A DNA stretch of 64,000 bases from Aphis gossypii (GCF_020184175.1 NW_026083064.1:83175-147174); one strand, 5' to 3'. Positions 35,292 through 48,289 are shown, numbered from the stretch's first letter. A program made the numbers and translations. Notes: generated by a model not told the origin, from the sequence alone.

Positions 35292-36543
35292 TAGCAATTA
35301 TACTAATTATATTTAGATAGATTGGCATTTGTCAATATAATTGTTCAATAAATAATTTAAAAAAAATTGAATGCATATTAGTGCTATCTGTGTTCTGTAA
35401 CTTTTTTTATTATATCTTGAACTGGCTTCAATAAAACATAAATTTATATATTATAATCAATCAATATTTAAATAAATTATCTGTGATAGATATATTATAC
35501 TAATTAATTAACATATATACAAAATTTGGCTTTATAGTTTCTATAAACAATTAATGTAATTAAGGATTTAAGTCACTTATTATTTAAATTATTATAATTT
35601 CTAGAATTATGTAATTAAGTTTTGCATTAATTACGTTAGGTAATTACGTTGGTTAATTTATTCAACTGGCTTTTATTTATTTATATGTACTGTTGTATTA
35701 GGATTTAACGAACTTCAATAATTATTAAGCAATAATAAAACAAAACATTTAAATAGGTTAAGATAACCATAAATTGTGAAATATGGTGTTGATAAACTTT
35801 TATATTTTAGCTAGCATAAGTAATCTAGTAATCAAAACATAGTAGTAAGAAATGTGAATAAAAATTGTTATTAATCGGGTTAAAATAATAATTATGTAAG
35901 CTTAGGTGTATGAATTGTAAATTTAGTATATACCTAAGAGATATGGTTAAGGCAGCAAAGGGATCAGTGGTGAGTGGTGGTGATCGTGTGACTCGATCAC
36001 CACCGGACATCGTGTTCAAATAAAGTACTTTGCGTTATTTTGTGTTTAACTTTATTTTGGTATACGTCCGAGTAATCGGCGTATACGACAGTACCTAAGG
36101 TATTTTTCGTCACCTATATTGATTTAAATTTCATATTTTATTAGTATGTTCAACATTGATAAAATTAATTTTATAGTACAATTTTCTTCAAGCTTAAAAA
36201 AAGAATTATTCAAATTATAAAAATGTTATGTGAGTTTATGTAAAATATGTTGTGCAGAATAATAATAATATACGAAATATAAAATTCGATATCGGTTCTA
36301 CGAAAAAAATAAAACAAAATATTGTATTATTCCCTCACCAATATGTTTTCATATTGAGTATAATAATTATTTATAGACAGCGAGCGGCCCAGCCACGATA
36401 TGAAAACCAGTTTTGACCTATGGTGCGGTATAACTGCAATAGTGCGCGGGGGTAGGTTAGGTGGTATGAAAGTTGTTCTCGAACGTTGCCGCTATACTAA
36501 GCAGAGCAGTACATGACGACTGTAAATTTCTAAATTTCTTACC
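35292..36543. other. AT-rich non-coding stretch with one hairpin
   Basis: No gene is visible. A perfect 11-bp hairpin, GGTGGTGATCG (35976-35986) with CGATCACCACC (35994-36004), is followed by AATAAA at about 36020. A second short inverted pair, GTATACG...CGTATAC, lies near 36061-36088. This could be the end of an LTR or other repeat, but no partner is present. Confidence 0.45.
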
Positions 36544-36860
36544 AAAACATGCTTTCGTACTTCCCATTTTCCTCAGCTCTCGTTAGTCGTAGAAACATAA
36601 TTTTTTCACCAAAATAATCCTGAAAAGATCTTCTAGATGACTACGTTCCAGTTTTTTGATATCTATTTTTGTCTATTTTATATAATTTTTCAAAAATTTG
36701 AAAAAAAATGAAAATTTCAAATGCAAATATAATCGGTTTGAAAAAAAATCCGGAATGCAGTCACCTAAAAGAACTTCTCAGGATTATTTTGGTGAAAAAA
36801 TCATGTTTCTACGACTAACGAGAGCTGAGGAAAATGGGAAGTACGAAAGCATGTTTTACG
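36544..36860. repeat. Fold-back element with 85-bp inverted arms
   Basis: The left arm (about 36545-36632) and right arm (about 36772-36857) are near-perfect inverted copies. Both contain ACATGCTTTCGTACTTCCC and CAGCTCTCGTTAGTCGTAG in opposite orientation. The loop is about 140 bp. It has no coding frame and so looks like a fold-back MITE. Its right end abuts RNase H sequence of the next Gypsy fragment, suggesting it was inserted into that element. Confidence 0.8.
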
Positions 36861-36884
36861 GTCGAATTTCGGGTACCAGAACGG

Positions 36885-39210
36885 CCTCTTAAGAACCCTA
36901 AACAAAGCTGAAATAAATTACAACACCACTGAAAAAGAACTTTTAAGTATAGTATGGGGCATAAAGGTATTTAGACCATATAATTTCGGACAAAAATATA
37001 ATGTCATAACAGATCATCGTGCATTGGTATGGCTCTTCAATCTCCAGGATCCTGGTTCTAGACTCACCCGTTGGCGACTAAAACTAGAGGAATATCAATA
37101 TACGATTTAATACAAGCCGGGAACAAGTAATACTAATGCTGATGCTCTTAGTCGAATTCATAGAGTTTTCACTAGGTCACAACAGAACACTGACTCAACT
37201 GACTCTATTTAAGAAAACAGAAATTAAGTAATACCTTCGGAAGACCCTCAACAATTTTCAGAAATTCGACCAGAACTTCTAGTGTATTCAGAGGATTCAC
37301 ACTCACAGGGTACGGATGAATATGAAAGATTTTTAACAGCTGACTTTAACAAATCTCCAAATATGCTTGAAATCTCAGGAAACATTTTTGACGAAGAGTT
37401 AAATTCATTTCTAGCAGTATGTGAATCAGCATACTTCAAGATGACACAAGGAATAGAGTTAGCCATGCGAAGAAAATTTGGGAATATTGCCCGACTACGT
37501 AGTCTGAACAAATCCATTACGGAAATTGCCTCATTAGACACAGGAAAAATATCAGTATTTTATCTTATCGCAAAAGAACATTACTGGCAAAAACCTACCT
37601 ACAAAAATGTATTTCAAAGTCTCATAAACCTCAAGAATACATGCACAGAACGAGAAATCACTCATCTGAAATGCCCACGTTTAGAGTTCGGTCCACAAGG
37701 ATTAAAACGGGAAACCATTTGTTCCATGTTATGTTATATATTCCGGAACTCTTCTATTACTATAAAGGTGATAACAAAAGAGGAGCCGACACAAGAAGAA
37801 CAATTGCAAATACTTAAAGAATTCTACAAAAATCCCATGGTAGGACACCAAGGCATTACTCGTACTTATCGACGAATATCTCAACAATATCAGTGAAAAG
37901 GGATGAGATGGATGATTAAAGACTACGTTCTATCGTGTACAGTTTGTCAACTTAGAAAGACAACTAACCGAACAATAAAGGAACCAATGGTGGTAACAAC
38001 CACTGCATCTCGTTCTTTTGAAAAAATATTCATGGACATTGTTGGTCCATTACCTAAGTCAATTAGCAGAAATTCTTTTATCCTAACATTACAGGATAAC
38101 TTGTCAAAATTCACATGGGCAGTCACCATGTACAATCACGAAGCAAATACTGTGGCACATTACTTCGTTACTCAATTCGTATGTCTACATGGACTTCCAC
38201 AGACACTCGTCACAGATTGCGGAACTGAATTCTTGAGCAGTCTATATAGAAGTATGTAATCAACTGAAGATTAAACAGACTTCTACGAGCCCATATCGAC
38301 CACAGAGCAATGGTTCATTGGAAAGGAGCCACAGAACATAAGGTGAATACCTGTGTAGTTTTGCAAATAAAGATCCTCAAAATTGGGACGCGTATGTACA
38401 ATTCGTTATGTTCTGCCATAACTCTACAGTCCATTCTGTTACGAATTTCTAACCTTATAAACTAGTTTATGGAAACAAATTCACGGTTCTAAACTAATTT
38501 ACTAGGACCCCAGAACCTCAATACAATTACAATGATTATTGTTACGAATTAAAGAAAAAAATGCAAGAAACTCATCAACTAGCTAAGATACAATTAAAAA
38601 CCAGCAAGATTGAATCAAAGAATCGTTACAACCAAACGCATACACCCTTGAAAATACCTTACCCAACTTAAATGAAGTTGAAGCAAATCATCATAGTTTG
38701 ATGTTAGCCATTGGTTATGAACGGACGGAGGAAAACAGGATTCGCCGAGGATTGGGACATTCTTTTAAACCTGTGGCCAACGTTCTACATGGCATGTGTT
38801 CAAAAATCGATATCAAATTCATAATAAACAAAATAATAGACTTAAATAGAACCAAAGCTAGCAGCCTCAACCTAAAGTCAGAGAAAACAAGAATATCACA
38901 AACAGAAACAAACCACACTACACAACAGATTAAAAAGCAACAACAAAAGCTAGAGGAAAATCTTTGATTTTTACAACAACAAACAAATAATAGTACTGGG
39001 TACGAATATTAATAAACTGGAATTTAAAAACAAAATATTAGAACAAGCCCTTATATTTGAAGTAATATTGAACAAGTATGCATATGAAACCCAGAATGTT
39101 GTAGCCGTATTAAATTCAGAAGTAAACGGAAAATTACACACTAGTATGTTCACCCCAAAGAAACTACACAAATAATTATTAGAAATTAAAATGGATATAT
39201 CCATCGGAAT
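36885..39210 (+). pseudogene. Second errantivirus-like copy: RNase H, integrase, env remnant
   Basis: RNase H begins at TLNKAEINYNTTEKELLSI, followed by ITDHRALVWLF and the linker. A well-preserved stretch (37282-38259) covers the H2C2 finger (SCTVCQLRK) and integrase Asp residues in MDIVGP and VTDCGTEF. After that, stops and a deletion near 38650 join the integrase C-terminus directly to the env cleavage region (NRIRRGLGHSFKPVANVLHG). Env continues to about 39210 with stops. It is clearly related to the minus-strand copy at 15.9-24.2 kb (same domain wording throughout) but diverged, so it is an older relative, not a duplicate. It is 5'-truncated at the fold-back element. Confidence 0.82.
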
Positions 39211-39677
39211 TTTTTTATTAAGTTATACCTATATTAGCTTCATGTTTAAGTTTGTGTTACCATGTTATACGTTTGTAATACGTACGTATTGTATATATAC
39301 ATACAACGAATGAAGATGTACCTAGCATCCTCCATTAAACTGTACCACTACCACAAAGGTAATACATGCATATTACATACGGATATAATAAAATATAAAA
39401 ATATAATTAAATAATATGTAGTACGTACCTATAACTTTAACGTGAGTGACTGTGGTCAGTGGGCTGAGGCGATGATCGTGGTTATTCTACTCAGTCACTA
39501 GTCACTTGTCCAAGTCCAATAGTCAATCGATAAATGAATAAGGAATAAAAATGTACGTAACAGCATTACAGCAATCAGTAATTGGTACTGGACTGGTGTG
39601 GATAACCGTAAACCGAATAACCGATAAACAATGTCCCATAGGCGGCAGGCCGTAAACAAAGATTTCTTTGTTACGAT
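39211..39677. other. Short non-coding gap
   Basis: AT-rich sequence between the env remnant and the P-like element. It contains no recognisable feature. Confidence 0.4.
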
Positions 39678-39708
39678 CACGATTTAAGATATACAGGTTA
39701 CTCAACGA
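39678..39708 (+). repeat. Left 31-bp TIR of the P-like transposon
   Basis: It begins CACGATTTAAG and ends TACTCAACGA. It matches the right TIR at every position on the opposite strand. Confidence 0.92.
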
Positions 39709-40074
39709 CCCTATGCACATACACATCGTAAGTGGTGCGCTTAAAGGTTGGATTTAAACAGCTGATCAACTATGCGAGAAAAGCTACTAACGCTCCAAGC
39801 GTGGATAATATCAACCAACAACCTGATTGTAAACATTTTCAAACAAATATTTTAGGCGGGCTTTAGAATTTGTAATTTGTATGTATAATATTTATTATAT
39901 AAATATAGAGTTTATAATTATTAGATATTAATGTTTATTTTTATTATACACTTCCTGATTCTTATATCCTATACCAACATTTACGTTTATTATTTAGATA
40001 ATAAAAGATATTTCATAATTCTCTTGTTTCCTAAATCTAGTTTTTTATTTGAGTATCTATTTAAAAACATTATT

Positions 40075-43000
40075 ATGGTGTCAAATAAATGCTGTATAAA
40101 TGGGTGTCACGAAAGTTCCAAAACAAAATTTGGCGTCCCTATTAAAGATATTGCTGTATAGGAAAAATCTTTAGGTACACAACTGACCAGTGTCTCTAGA
40201 GTGTGTGCTAAACATTTTAAAAATAGCGACATTATTAATACTTAGGTGTCTGGCAGTGGCAACAATAAATACCATGTGAGTTTTTAAAAAGCTTAAATAA
40301 ATTATTTTATTAAGGGTTAAGTATATTTCTTATATATTTGTGACTAGATTTGTTTAAAAAGACCAAGGCTGAAAACTGGAGTTGTACCAATTAACATAAT
40401 TACTGATCATGAGAAAGTTAGTTATTTTAGTGAATACTTATAAGTTCTTTTAAATGTAAGCTAACAGTTGTATATCTCTTTTAAACTTTTACTAGGTAGT
40501 AGATACAACGTCAAACAGTGTAGTTACTCATGACCATAATTATAGCAAATTAACAAAAAAAAAAAAGTATTCCTGAAGAATATGAGTATCCTGATGCTAA
40601 ACGAACTTGTATTTCGATGGTTTGTTTTTTAGTTTTCTATAACTACAGCTTTGTAGAGCTGCCTATAGGTACAAACAAATTACACAAATTTGGAAATTTG
40701 TTGATTCTTAGGTTACAGAAGACATTGAAAGTGTAAATGAAGTTGTAGTACAAGATGAATCATTATTTAATTCTGTCAAATTGGCTCCATTGCTCTACCA
40801 AAAGGATGGTTTTTTGATATATCAATGGTTGATAATAATTTTCCAGTTGCCGTAACATTCTTTACTTTAAATAAATTTAATAACTGTAGCAAAAGGTATT
40901 TAGAAAAACTGTTGATTTTAAGCAAAGGCATGTATTTAATATAAATTATTGATATTATAAATCTATACCATTCATTATTCATATTTTTTTTTTTTTTTTT
41001 ATCATAGATTCTGAAATTATTTATCAAATTAACACTAAAAGACTTAATGCATGTGATTTTAAAATGATTAATCATTACAATCCTTTAACTTTAATGGATA
41101 TTCAAAATAGTATTCATGAATTCACTAATATCAATGTATGCCAAGGAGTATTAAAAAATAACACAAAAAGTCTAAGAATCAATTTAGTGGAAGCTAACGG
41201 TCGTAGATGGCATCCTAAATGTTTACATACATTAGTTAATAAGAACAGGTATATAGGTATAAATATTACTGTTCACATTTATAAATTGGTTGTAATTTAT
41301 ATTTTAGCATTTTATGCAACTTCTGTAAAAGGCTAGTTACATTTAAAGACAACAATGCTACAAATATTTCAACTGTGAAACGTATAAGACAATACTTTTC
41401 ACCACAAAAAAAGAAAGTTCTGAATAGGCTTCAACTGTCCAAAAGAATTCTAAAAAAAAAATATTGTCGCACCAAAAGTAGGTTAGATCAATTGAAAAAA
41501 AAAATGAGTGAATGTAAAATGGAAATGAGCAAAATAAATTCTACTACATTTGACAATATTATTTTGAAATCAAATATTCCCGAATGTCAAGCTAATCTAA
41601 TTCAAGAAATATTTAATGCTTCTAAAGTAAAATGTTCTAAGCAAAATAGATATAGCGATAATTGGTTGCTACTTTGTTTACTTTTTAATATCATGTTATT
41701 TTTTTTTAATGCTAATACCTATATAATACGCAAATAAATTCATGTATAATAATATATATTAAGTACTGAAATTATCAATTTTTTGACATTTTTAGAAGTC
41801 CAAATGGGTACAAATTTTTAAGGACACAAAATATACTTCCATTACCTTGTGTAAATACCATACGAAAATATCTTTTAGCCATAAAGAATGAATGTGGGTT
41901 TGACATGAATTTTTTTAAGCTTCTCAAAAAAAAAATGTCAAATAAAAATCAATTTAATAAAAAAGGGATTTTACTTTTGGATGAGATTTTTTTGAGAACG
42001 AGTATATTTGTCAATTCTCGATCTCTAACATATACAGGATTGGAAGATTTTGGAGGAGAGCTTCCCAATAAAGAAAATGAAAAGGCAGATCATGGTTTGG
42101 TTATTATGTGGCAAAGTCTGACCGAAAATTTCACTCAACCAGTAGCAGTTTTTGCCTCAAAAGGCCCAGTTAAAGGTCCTTTGCAATTTGAATTAAAATG
42201 TTGACAAGATTAAAAATATTATAATATTTTATTACCTAATTCATTTTAGGCATTGAATTAACAAAATTAGTTATTAAAGCTATAATGCTTTTGGAAGATG
42301 CTGGTGCTGAGGTTATAGGTTTAACAACAGATGGGGCTACAACAAACAGAACTATGTGGAATAATTTAGGAATCAGTGGTAAAAAGAAATCCCTCAACAA
42401 TTACTTTTTAAATCCATATGATGAAAAAAGGAAAGTGTTTGTGTTTAGTGATGCACCGCATCTTATAAAAACAATAAGAAATAGTTTACATGATAAAAAG
42501 CAGTTAAAAGTAAATAATATTTATAAGTCAAAATGTATATTATATTTGTTTTAATATTTTAGATTCACCATTCAAAATCTTTCATAAAATGGGAGTACTT
42601 TTTTAAACTGTTTAAAATTGAAGAAAATAATTTGGGAAAAGTTTGTCCTAAAATAACAAAAAACCATGTGATTTTATCAAATATCACTAAAATAAAAGTG
42701 AAATGGTGAAAGGTAAATTATAATAACTCCCTACATACTAATTTAAATTTTAAATTTAATAAATACAGTGATATATATATTTTTTGCTTCTGAAATGTTA
42801 AGTGTTTATTACATTATAATAAACTATTATTATAAATAAAACAAGAATAATGAAACAATTTATTAGAACTAAATCAACTATACAGCTTTTCAGTAAATCA
42901 GTAGCAGTTGGATTACATTTTTATAGAGATAGAGAGCCTGACTTTTTTAAAGATTCAGTTGAAACTGAACAATTCACATTAATGTTAAATAATCTTTTTG

Positions 43001-43485
43001 ATGCAATGAATCGAAAATTTCCAAAGGAAGGAATCAAACAAGATTCCCATGATTTAGAGGTTTTTACTATCATACTTATAAAATGATTTTTATTTATGCG
43101 TATATCAACCGTGTATAATGCGTATAATATTTTTGTTATATAGGTATTAAATGAAGGAAAACAATGGCTTGATTCTTGGGAATTTAATTATTATGATGGT
43201 AGTATTACAGCTGATGAATTTCTTACCCTACAAACTGCAGAAGGATTGAAAGTAACAATTCAATCTTATATTGATATTACATTATACTTGTTAGACGAAT
43301 GCAATTTTTCATACGTTTTGACATCTAAAATGAATCAGGATAATTTAGAGGTATACAATTGCACCCATATTTTTGATTTGATTAATAATAATATAGTTAG
43401 TAATTTTATTTACTTTTGGTTTCAATACTAGAAATTCTTTGGTGTTATAAAGCAAATTGCAGGGCCTAATGATCATAATGATTAG
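40075..43485 (+). pseudogene. P-superfamily THAP transposase
   Basis: The ATG at 40075 opens a THAP finger (KCCINGC, FGVPIKD, RVCAKHF) in exon 1 (40075-40275). A GTGAGT donor joins in frame to exon 2 (from 40348; LKRPRLKTGVVP). Two in-frame TAG codons stand in exon 1, where family members usually have Trp. Later exons give NVCQG, a Lys-rich coiled coil (41375-41520), DNWLLLCLLFN, the core (LLPLPCVNTIRKYL read in pieces, KGILLLDEIFLR, LTTDGATTNR, VFSDAPHLIKTIRN) and the C-terminal helical part (AVGLHFYRDRE, LLDECNFSYVLTSKMNQDNLE, then KFFGVIKQIAGPND after an intron ending at 43430). The coding region ends near 43485, earlier than usual for the family, so the C-terminus is trimmed. Confidence 0.85.
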
Positions 43486-43759
43486 TAAAGTAAAGTAGTA
43501 AAGTAATAATAATTAATACCTTATTGACCATTGAACACGAATACACGATTTAAGAATTAAGATACCTATATCTTAAATCGTGATTTGAATTTTTATTTTT
43601 GAATATTGATATTTGATATTTGACATTTGTTGATAATTTGATATTATTGATAATTATGTACTTACTACTTTGTAGTACCAGGATAAATCACTAAAATAAC
43701 CTAACTGTTATTCTTGCTATGACAATATCGTTAATTTTAAGCGCACCAAAAAATTAGTT

Positions 43760-43790
43760 TCGTTGAGTAACCTGTATATCTTAAATCGTG
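43760..43790 (-). repeat. Right 31-bp TIR of the P-like transposon
   Basis: Read on the minus strand it is identical to the left TIR. GTTATGAT follows as the target-site duplication. Confidence 0.92.
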
Positions 43791-43798
43791 GTTATGAT

Positions 43799-46131
43799 CG
43801 TTTTATTTTTCCTTATCGATATCTATAAATAACTTATTACCACGGTTCACGATTAAAGATTGTAACATCGAACCTAACTACCTAACGCGTATACGCAATA
43901 CGCATCGATACAAAACGCTTAAAATCATAAGTTTGATACCACATGTTTGTTAACGCGCGAATATAATATTATTAATTATAATAATATGTTCTTTCATTCT
44001 TTGAGAGTTTGCGACTTTGCCCTTTGAGGCTCGACGCCTGACGGTTACACACGGAGCGGTTTAGCCGCGCGCGGTCGCGGTTATTATCCGCCGCGAATTT
44101 TCTGATAATTGAAAAACAAAAATAGCGGATGACCGTCGGAGTGTCGTTCCGCGTACACATGTATATATATATAATAATGATAATTGTGTAGCGTGTGTGT
44201 CGGTCGGTACGATAAGGACGCGCAGATGTACATGAAAAATATAAAATAAAATCATACAATATTAGAATAGCAATATACTATTAGTTATTACACATTATAT
44301 AGATATATACAATAATTTCATACTATGTAACATTTTAGTATAGACATTTATACAATAATATATTACACATATTGTAGGTATATGCAGTATAGCAGGGTTT
44401 TTTTTAGTGTGTAGTGTGAGACACATTTTGTGCAGTGAGAAAAGTAATTGTGTAGTGAAAATTGTTACTTTGTGCAGTACAAAAAAAGAATTTCAGGGTG
44501 AAAAGTATATATTATTGTATATTATAAAACAGTAATAGAGTAAACTTTAAAAAAAAAAAAAATGTTTCTATTAAAATTAATAATTGATTATATAATTATT
44601 CATTAAGATACCTAGTACAATAATAATGTATAATAATTATACTATCTTAATAATATAATTCCTTATTATTTATTCAAGTATTGAAAATAACCAAAACTGA
44701 TTTTTTTTTTCATATCCTTAGTTATACGATTCCCTTTTGTATAGATCTTGAATATTATGTACCTATAGAATGTGTCCCTTTTTATATTTACTGGATGCAC
44801 TCAAATATCCATACTTAAGTACTTAACTCAATTGGAAAAAAGAAAATAATTAAAAAATATAATTATTATTATATACACACTATGTAAATATGTAATGCGT
44901 ATTATGTATTTAAATATATAATAAAAAGATATTTTTAAGTGATAATAATTTTCAATTATTGATACATTATGTTCAAATTTAATTGGTTTAATAAATTTGG
45001 TTTCCTGTTTGACTTAAATTGTTTGGATACTTTGATTTTATATGTATATAATATAAATTTAATATAGTATTTACCTATTATAAATTGCAATGAATTATGA
45101 ATGTCTTATTATGGATATCCATAAGTGATAAGTCATAAACTCATAACAAGTGTAAAATAGATATCTAATAGATATCCAAAACTAAGAAAAATGTGGCCAA
45201 TTGGATATCTACTGGAAGTTTAATAGATACCTATACAGAAATATCTAATATATTATGTCATAGATAGGTATTTATAAATCATACTGTTATTTATTATATC
45301 CATTAGATGTCCCTGTGTTATGTGGATAGTGGGTATCTACCTACTTTCATGTATTATATAATATTCATAAAATACACCATGCAGGGATGCAAAATAATTT
45401 TGCCTCCCCCCACCCCAATATATTAATATTTAATGTGCCCCTGCCTTTACTAAACAAATAAATTCCAAAAGAGCACTAAAAAATCAAGGGTTTAAAAACG
45501 TAATTAAGAATCTATATTTTTAATATTTCCAAAATTCATAATATCAAAAAAAAGTGCAAAATAAAAGTAAATGTAATCATTTGTCGTAAGAAATCTATGT
45601 TTAACGATATAAGCTAAAAATAAATCATTTTTTATTTAAGTTCACTTCTCTAATTTGGTATAAATATGATTTGGTGTTTAACACTTATCTGGAGAAGTTA
45701 GGAAAGTGATTTTTTAAGTTTTACATTTACACTTTCTATCTCGACAAAAAAGAAAAAGAAATACCTAAAATAATTTATACATGTTATATAGCATTATAAA
45801 TTGTATATTTTAAAAATATTTATATAATGTTAATGGTGTAATGTTAAAAACATAACCTAACATAAATATGTAAGAAATATTTAAAATGTAATATTATTTT
45901 ATGTTATAAACTTAATATTCTTAAAACATTTCGACGTAATTAACTTCATAATATTACAAAATTAAGCTATCTGAAATATTAAGATAATGTTTCGTGTATA
46001 ATATTCTAATTTTAATATTGTACTAATATGATAGTAACATTAAATTAGAAATATTATAAATTTAATCAAAGAGGAATATTATTGTTTGACATTACAAATT
46101 TTAAACTTTGTAATAATTCTAAAGTATCTAA
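43799..46131. other. AT-rich non-coding region
   Basis: I see no gene. A locally GC-richer patch (about 43990-44220) includes GTGTGT and CGCGCG runs. GTGTAGTG-like words repeat around 44405-44480. ATCTAATAGATATCC-like words repeat at about 45150-45250. A C-rich word (CCCCCCACCCC) at about 45405 resembles the inner part of the MITE near 55.6 kb. The two minus-strand frames at 43972-44259 overlap this GC patch and have no family signature. Confidence 0.45.
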
Positions 46132-47560
46132 TTATAAATTACAATACAAGATTACCCTTTTAGAAAGTCTACGTGCTTGTTGTGCTTTTTTGTTATATAA
46201 TTTTGATAACTTCACTGATACAAATTTTGTTTTACTTAAATATTTATTTTTGTAAGAACAATGTGTGCATCTAGATTCTTTCCCTTTGATGCTTAATAAA
46301 CATCGGGAGACCATTGTTGTGAACTATTTAAGATGAAACCGGGGCATAATTTCATATTTTCTATTTTAGTTAACAAATTGTCAACGTCATCACAACTATC
46401 AACATTTGTTTCAAAACCTATGTCATTGCCTCTTATGAACACCTATATTTATAGGAAATGTAACAATGTAACATGGTACTTTTTGTGCATATTAACTATC
46501 AATATTGTACGAAAATACCTTAGCTGTTGTAGGAGTAATAAATTTAACACATTTATCATTGAGAATTCCATTGATGTGTGTAAATAGTTTCCTCCTCAAA
46601 ACCATCGGTATGTAACCCCCACATTGGTCCAGGCAATTTAATATTTTTTCCATTTAGATGAATATTAAATGTTACTATATCTTTTGTTTCAGATGATTGT
46701 TCAGTCAGAAAGTTATTTAATTCAGTAGATGTATCTTCATAAGACGATGGAAGCAATTCTTCAGAACACTGATAAATAAAATGTATTTATTTTATTTTAG
46801 CATTGAAATTTATTTAATTGATTATTATTATTTAAAATTATAGTCTTACATTGTTAGAACTTGACTTTATTCTTTTTTCTTTAACAAAAGTTATTGTTCT
46901 CTGAACTGGGTGTTTACGTTTTTTCAAATTTTTTGACCTTAAATATGATGGTAAATTTAGAAATATGCAAGGGACTGCTTCAAATTTCAATTTGGGTCTA
47001 ATGAGTGGGTATATAATTTCACTGCCATCTGAATCTATACATACTTTAGTTGTATGCATATCACTAGGTGTAAAATGAAGTTGGCATACTCCATCTTTAA
47101 TACTTAAAGTTTTATCTACTCTTGGTATTTTTCTATTCCAAATATCAACCATGTTCTACAAAACTAGACCATATTAAGATTGGATCATTTGAAAACCTAA
47201 ATTTTGGCTTTCAAATACTAATGAAATAAAGAATATTAAATAATCAAACAAAAAAAAAAATACCTCAACGGTAAGGTATTTAAAACTTAATATTCGTTTG
47301 AAAACACATACTACAACAGTCAACAGACTGTACTAACAAATACTTAATAGTTAACATCTACAATCTACATATAAAATTGGTTTGTTGTTATACTAACAAG
47401 TAACAGTTAGACACTTCTAGCTTTTAATATGACGATTTATTTATCTATTACCTCAGGGGGATGGAATATCGAAGGATATTTTTTTCCTTCATTCTGTAAC
47501 CTTTTGCGATCAGTCAACAAGCCAGTGTCACAACCAGGTACAAAGCACTTGAGTGGCATT
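46132..47560 (-). pseudogene. THAP-domain N-terminal half of a P-like gene
   Basis: Exon 1 (47560 to about 47453) starts ATG with a THAP finger (MPLKCFVPGCDTG, KKYPSIFHPPE). Exon 2 (about 47157-46838) continues with VDIWNRKIPRVDKTL, VCQLHF and KFEAVPCIF, a basic KNLKKRKH stretch and a donor. Exon 3 (about 46770-46512) has LPGPMWGLHTDG and then shifts frame into ILNDKCVKFITPTTAK. Exon 4 (46314-46132) reads SRCTHCSYKNK and ARRLSKRV, then stops. This is the DNA-binding half of a P-superfamily transposase. The catalytic half of such a protein lies on the same strand but upstream, at 49868-51772. Confidence 0.72.
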
Positions 47561-47693
47561 GTTTTTTTTTTAAAATTTATCAATATTGAGTATTAGATTA
47601 TAAGAAATTATAAGAACTAGTAAGCCAGTAAGGAAATGAAATGTAATTATATTAAAGGTATCCGCTAAAAGAATTATTATAATATGTAATATA

Positions 47694-48164
47694 CAGGGGT
47701 GTTCCCATAGAGTATACATATACGCCGTATACTCTCAAGATTTTTTTTCAATAATATGGGTATACTGAGTATGCTCTCAAGTCTCAATTTATTTGCGATT
47801 TTAACTCTCAAAATATTTTTACAAAATGTCAAAATTATAAATATAGTGCATACACTCAAATCATATACAAAGGAAAAAACAAAATTAGTTTAATTAAGTA
47901 ATTTTACCATATTTACGTCAATTATTTATGACTGAAAAAGTCATACCCTTTATTTTTTAGTATTTATAAAGATTGACGAGGTATAATTTAAAGAGGATTT
48001 GTAAAAAATCTATTTAAAATTGTTTACATATTATTAACACGCTCTTTACCGGCTTTACTCTTATATAACCAATAATAAAAATATTTGTAATGTATTTTAA
48101 ATGTTTATATTTTGGTTTTTGATGATTTAGTATACTCTCAAAAAAAATATTGGGAACACCTCTG
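47694..48164. mobile_element. hAT MITE, 471 bp
   Basis: The ends are CAGGGGTGTTCCC and, inverted, CAGAGGTGTTCCC. The flanking duplication is an exact 8 bp, GTAATATA (47686-47693 and 48165-48172). TACTCTCAA words recur inside near both ends. There is no coding capacity, so it would depend on a hAT transposase in trans. Confidence 0.85.
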
Positions 48165-48289
48165 GTAATATAGTGTAATGGTGAGTTCAATTTCGGCCAA
48201 TGTAGGTAGTAGGTATCTATGTTATAAATATAGCATACACATTGATTTCGGCCCTCTGAGGGTAGTTAGCGCTCATGGTGGCAATCTCA

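Larger units (their letters stand above)
39678..43790 (+). mobile_element. Complete-ended P-superfamily transposon
   Basis: The two 31-bp ends (39678-39708 and 43760-43790) are perfect inverted repeats starting CACGATTTAAGATATACAGG. Flanks are GTTACGAT (39670-39677) and GTTATGAT (43791-43798), an 8-bp duplication with one mismatch. TIR length and duplication length are those of Drosophila P elements. One plus-strand THAP transposase gene fills the interior. A second, shorter inverted pair of the same terminal motif (CACGATTTAAG at 43544 and CTTAAATCGTG at 43572) lies inside the right end, a subterminal repeat. The gene has stops, so the copy is not autonomous. Confidence 0.9.

Noticed and set aside
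43972..44259. Two overlapping minus-strand frames in a GC-rich patch
   Set aside because: Composition is simple-repeat-like, no domain, no splice context.
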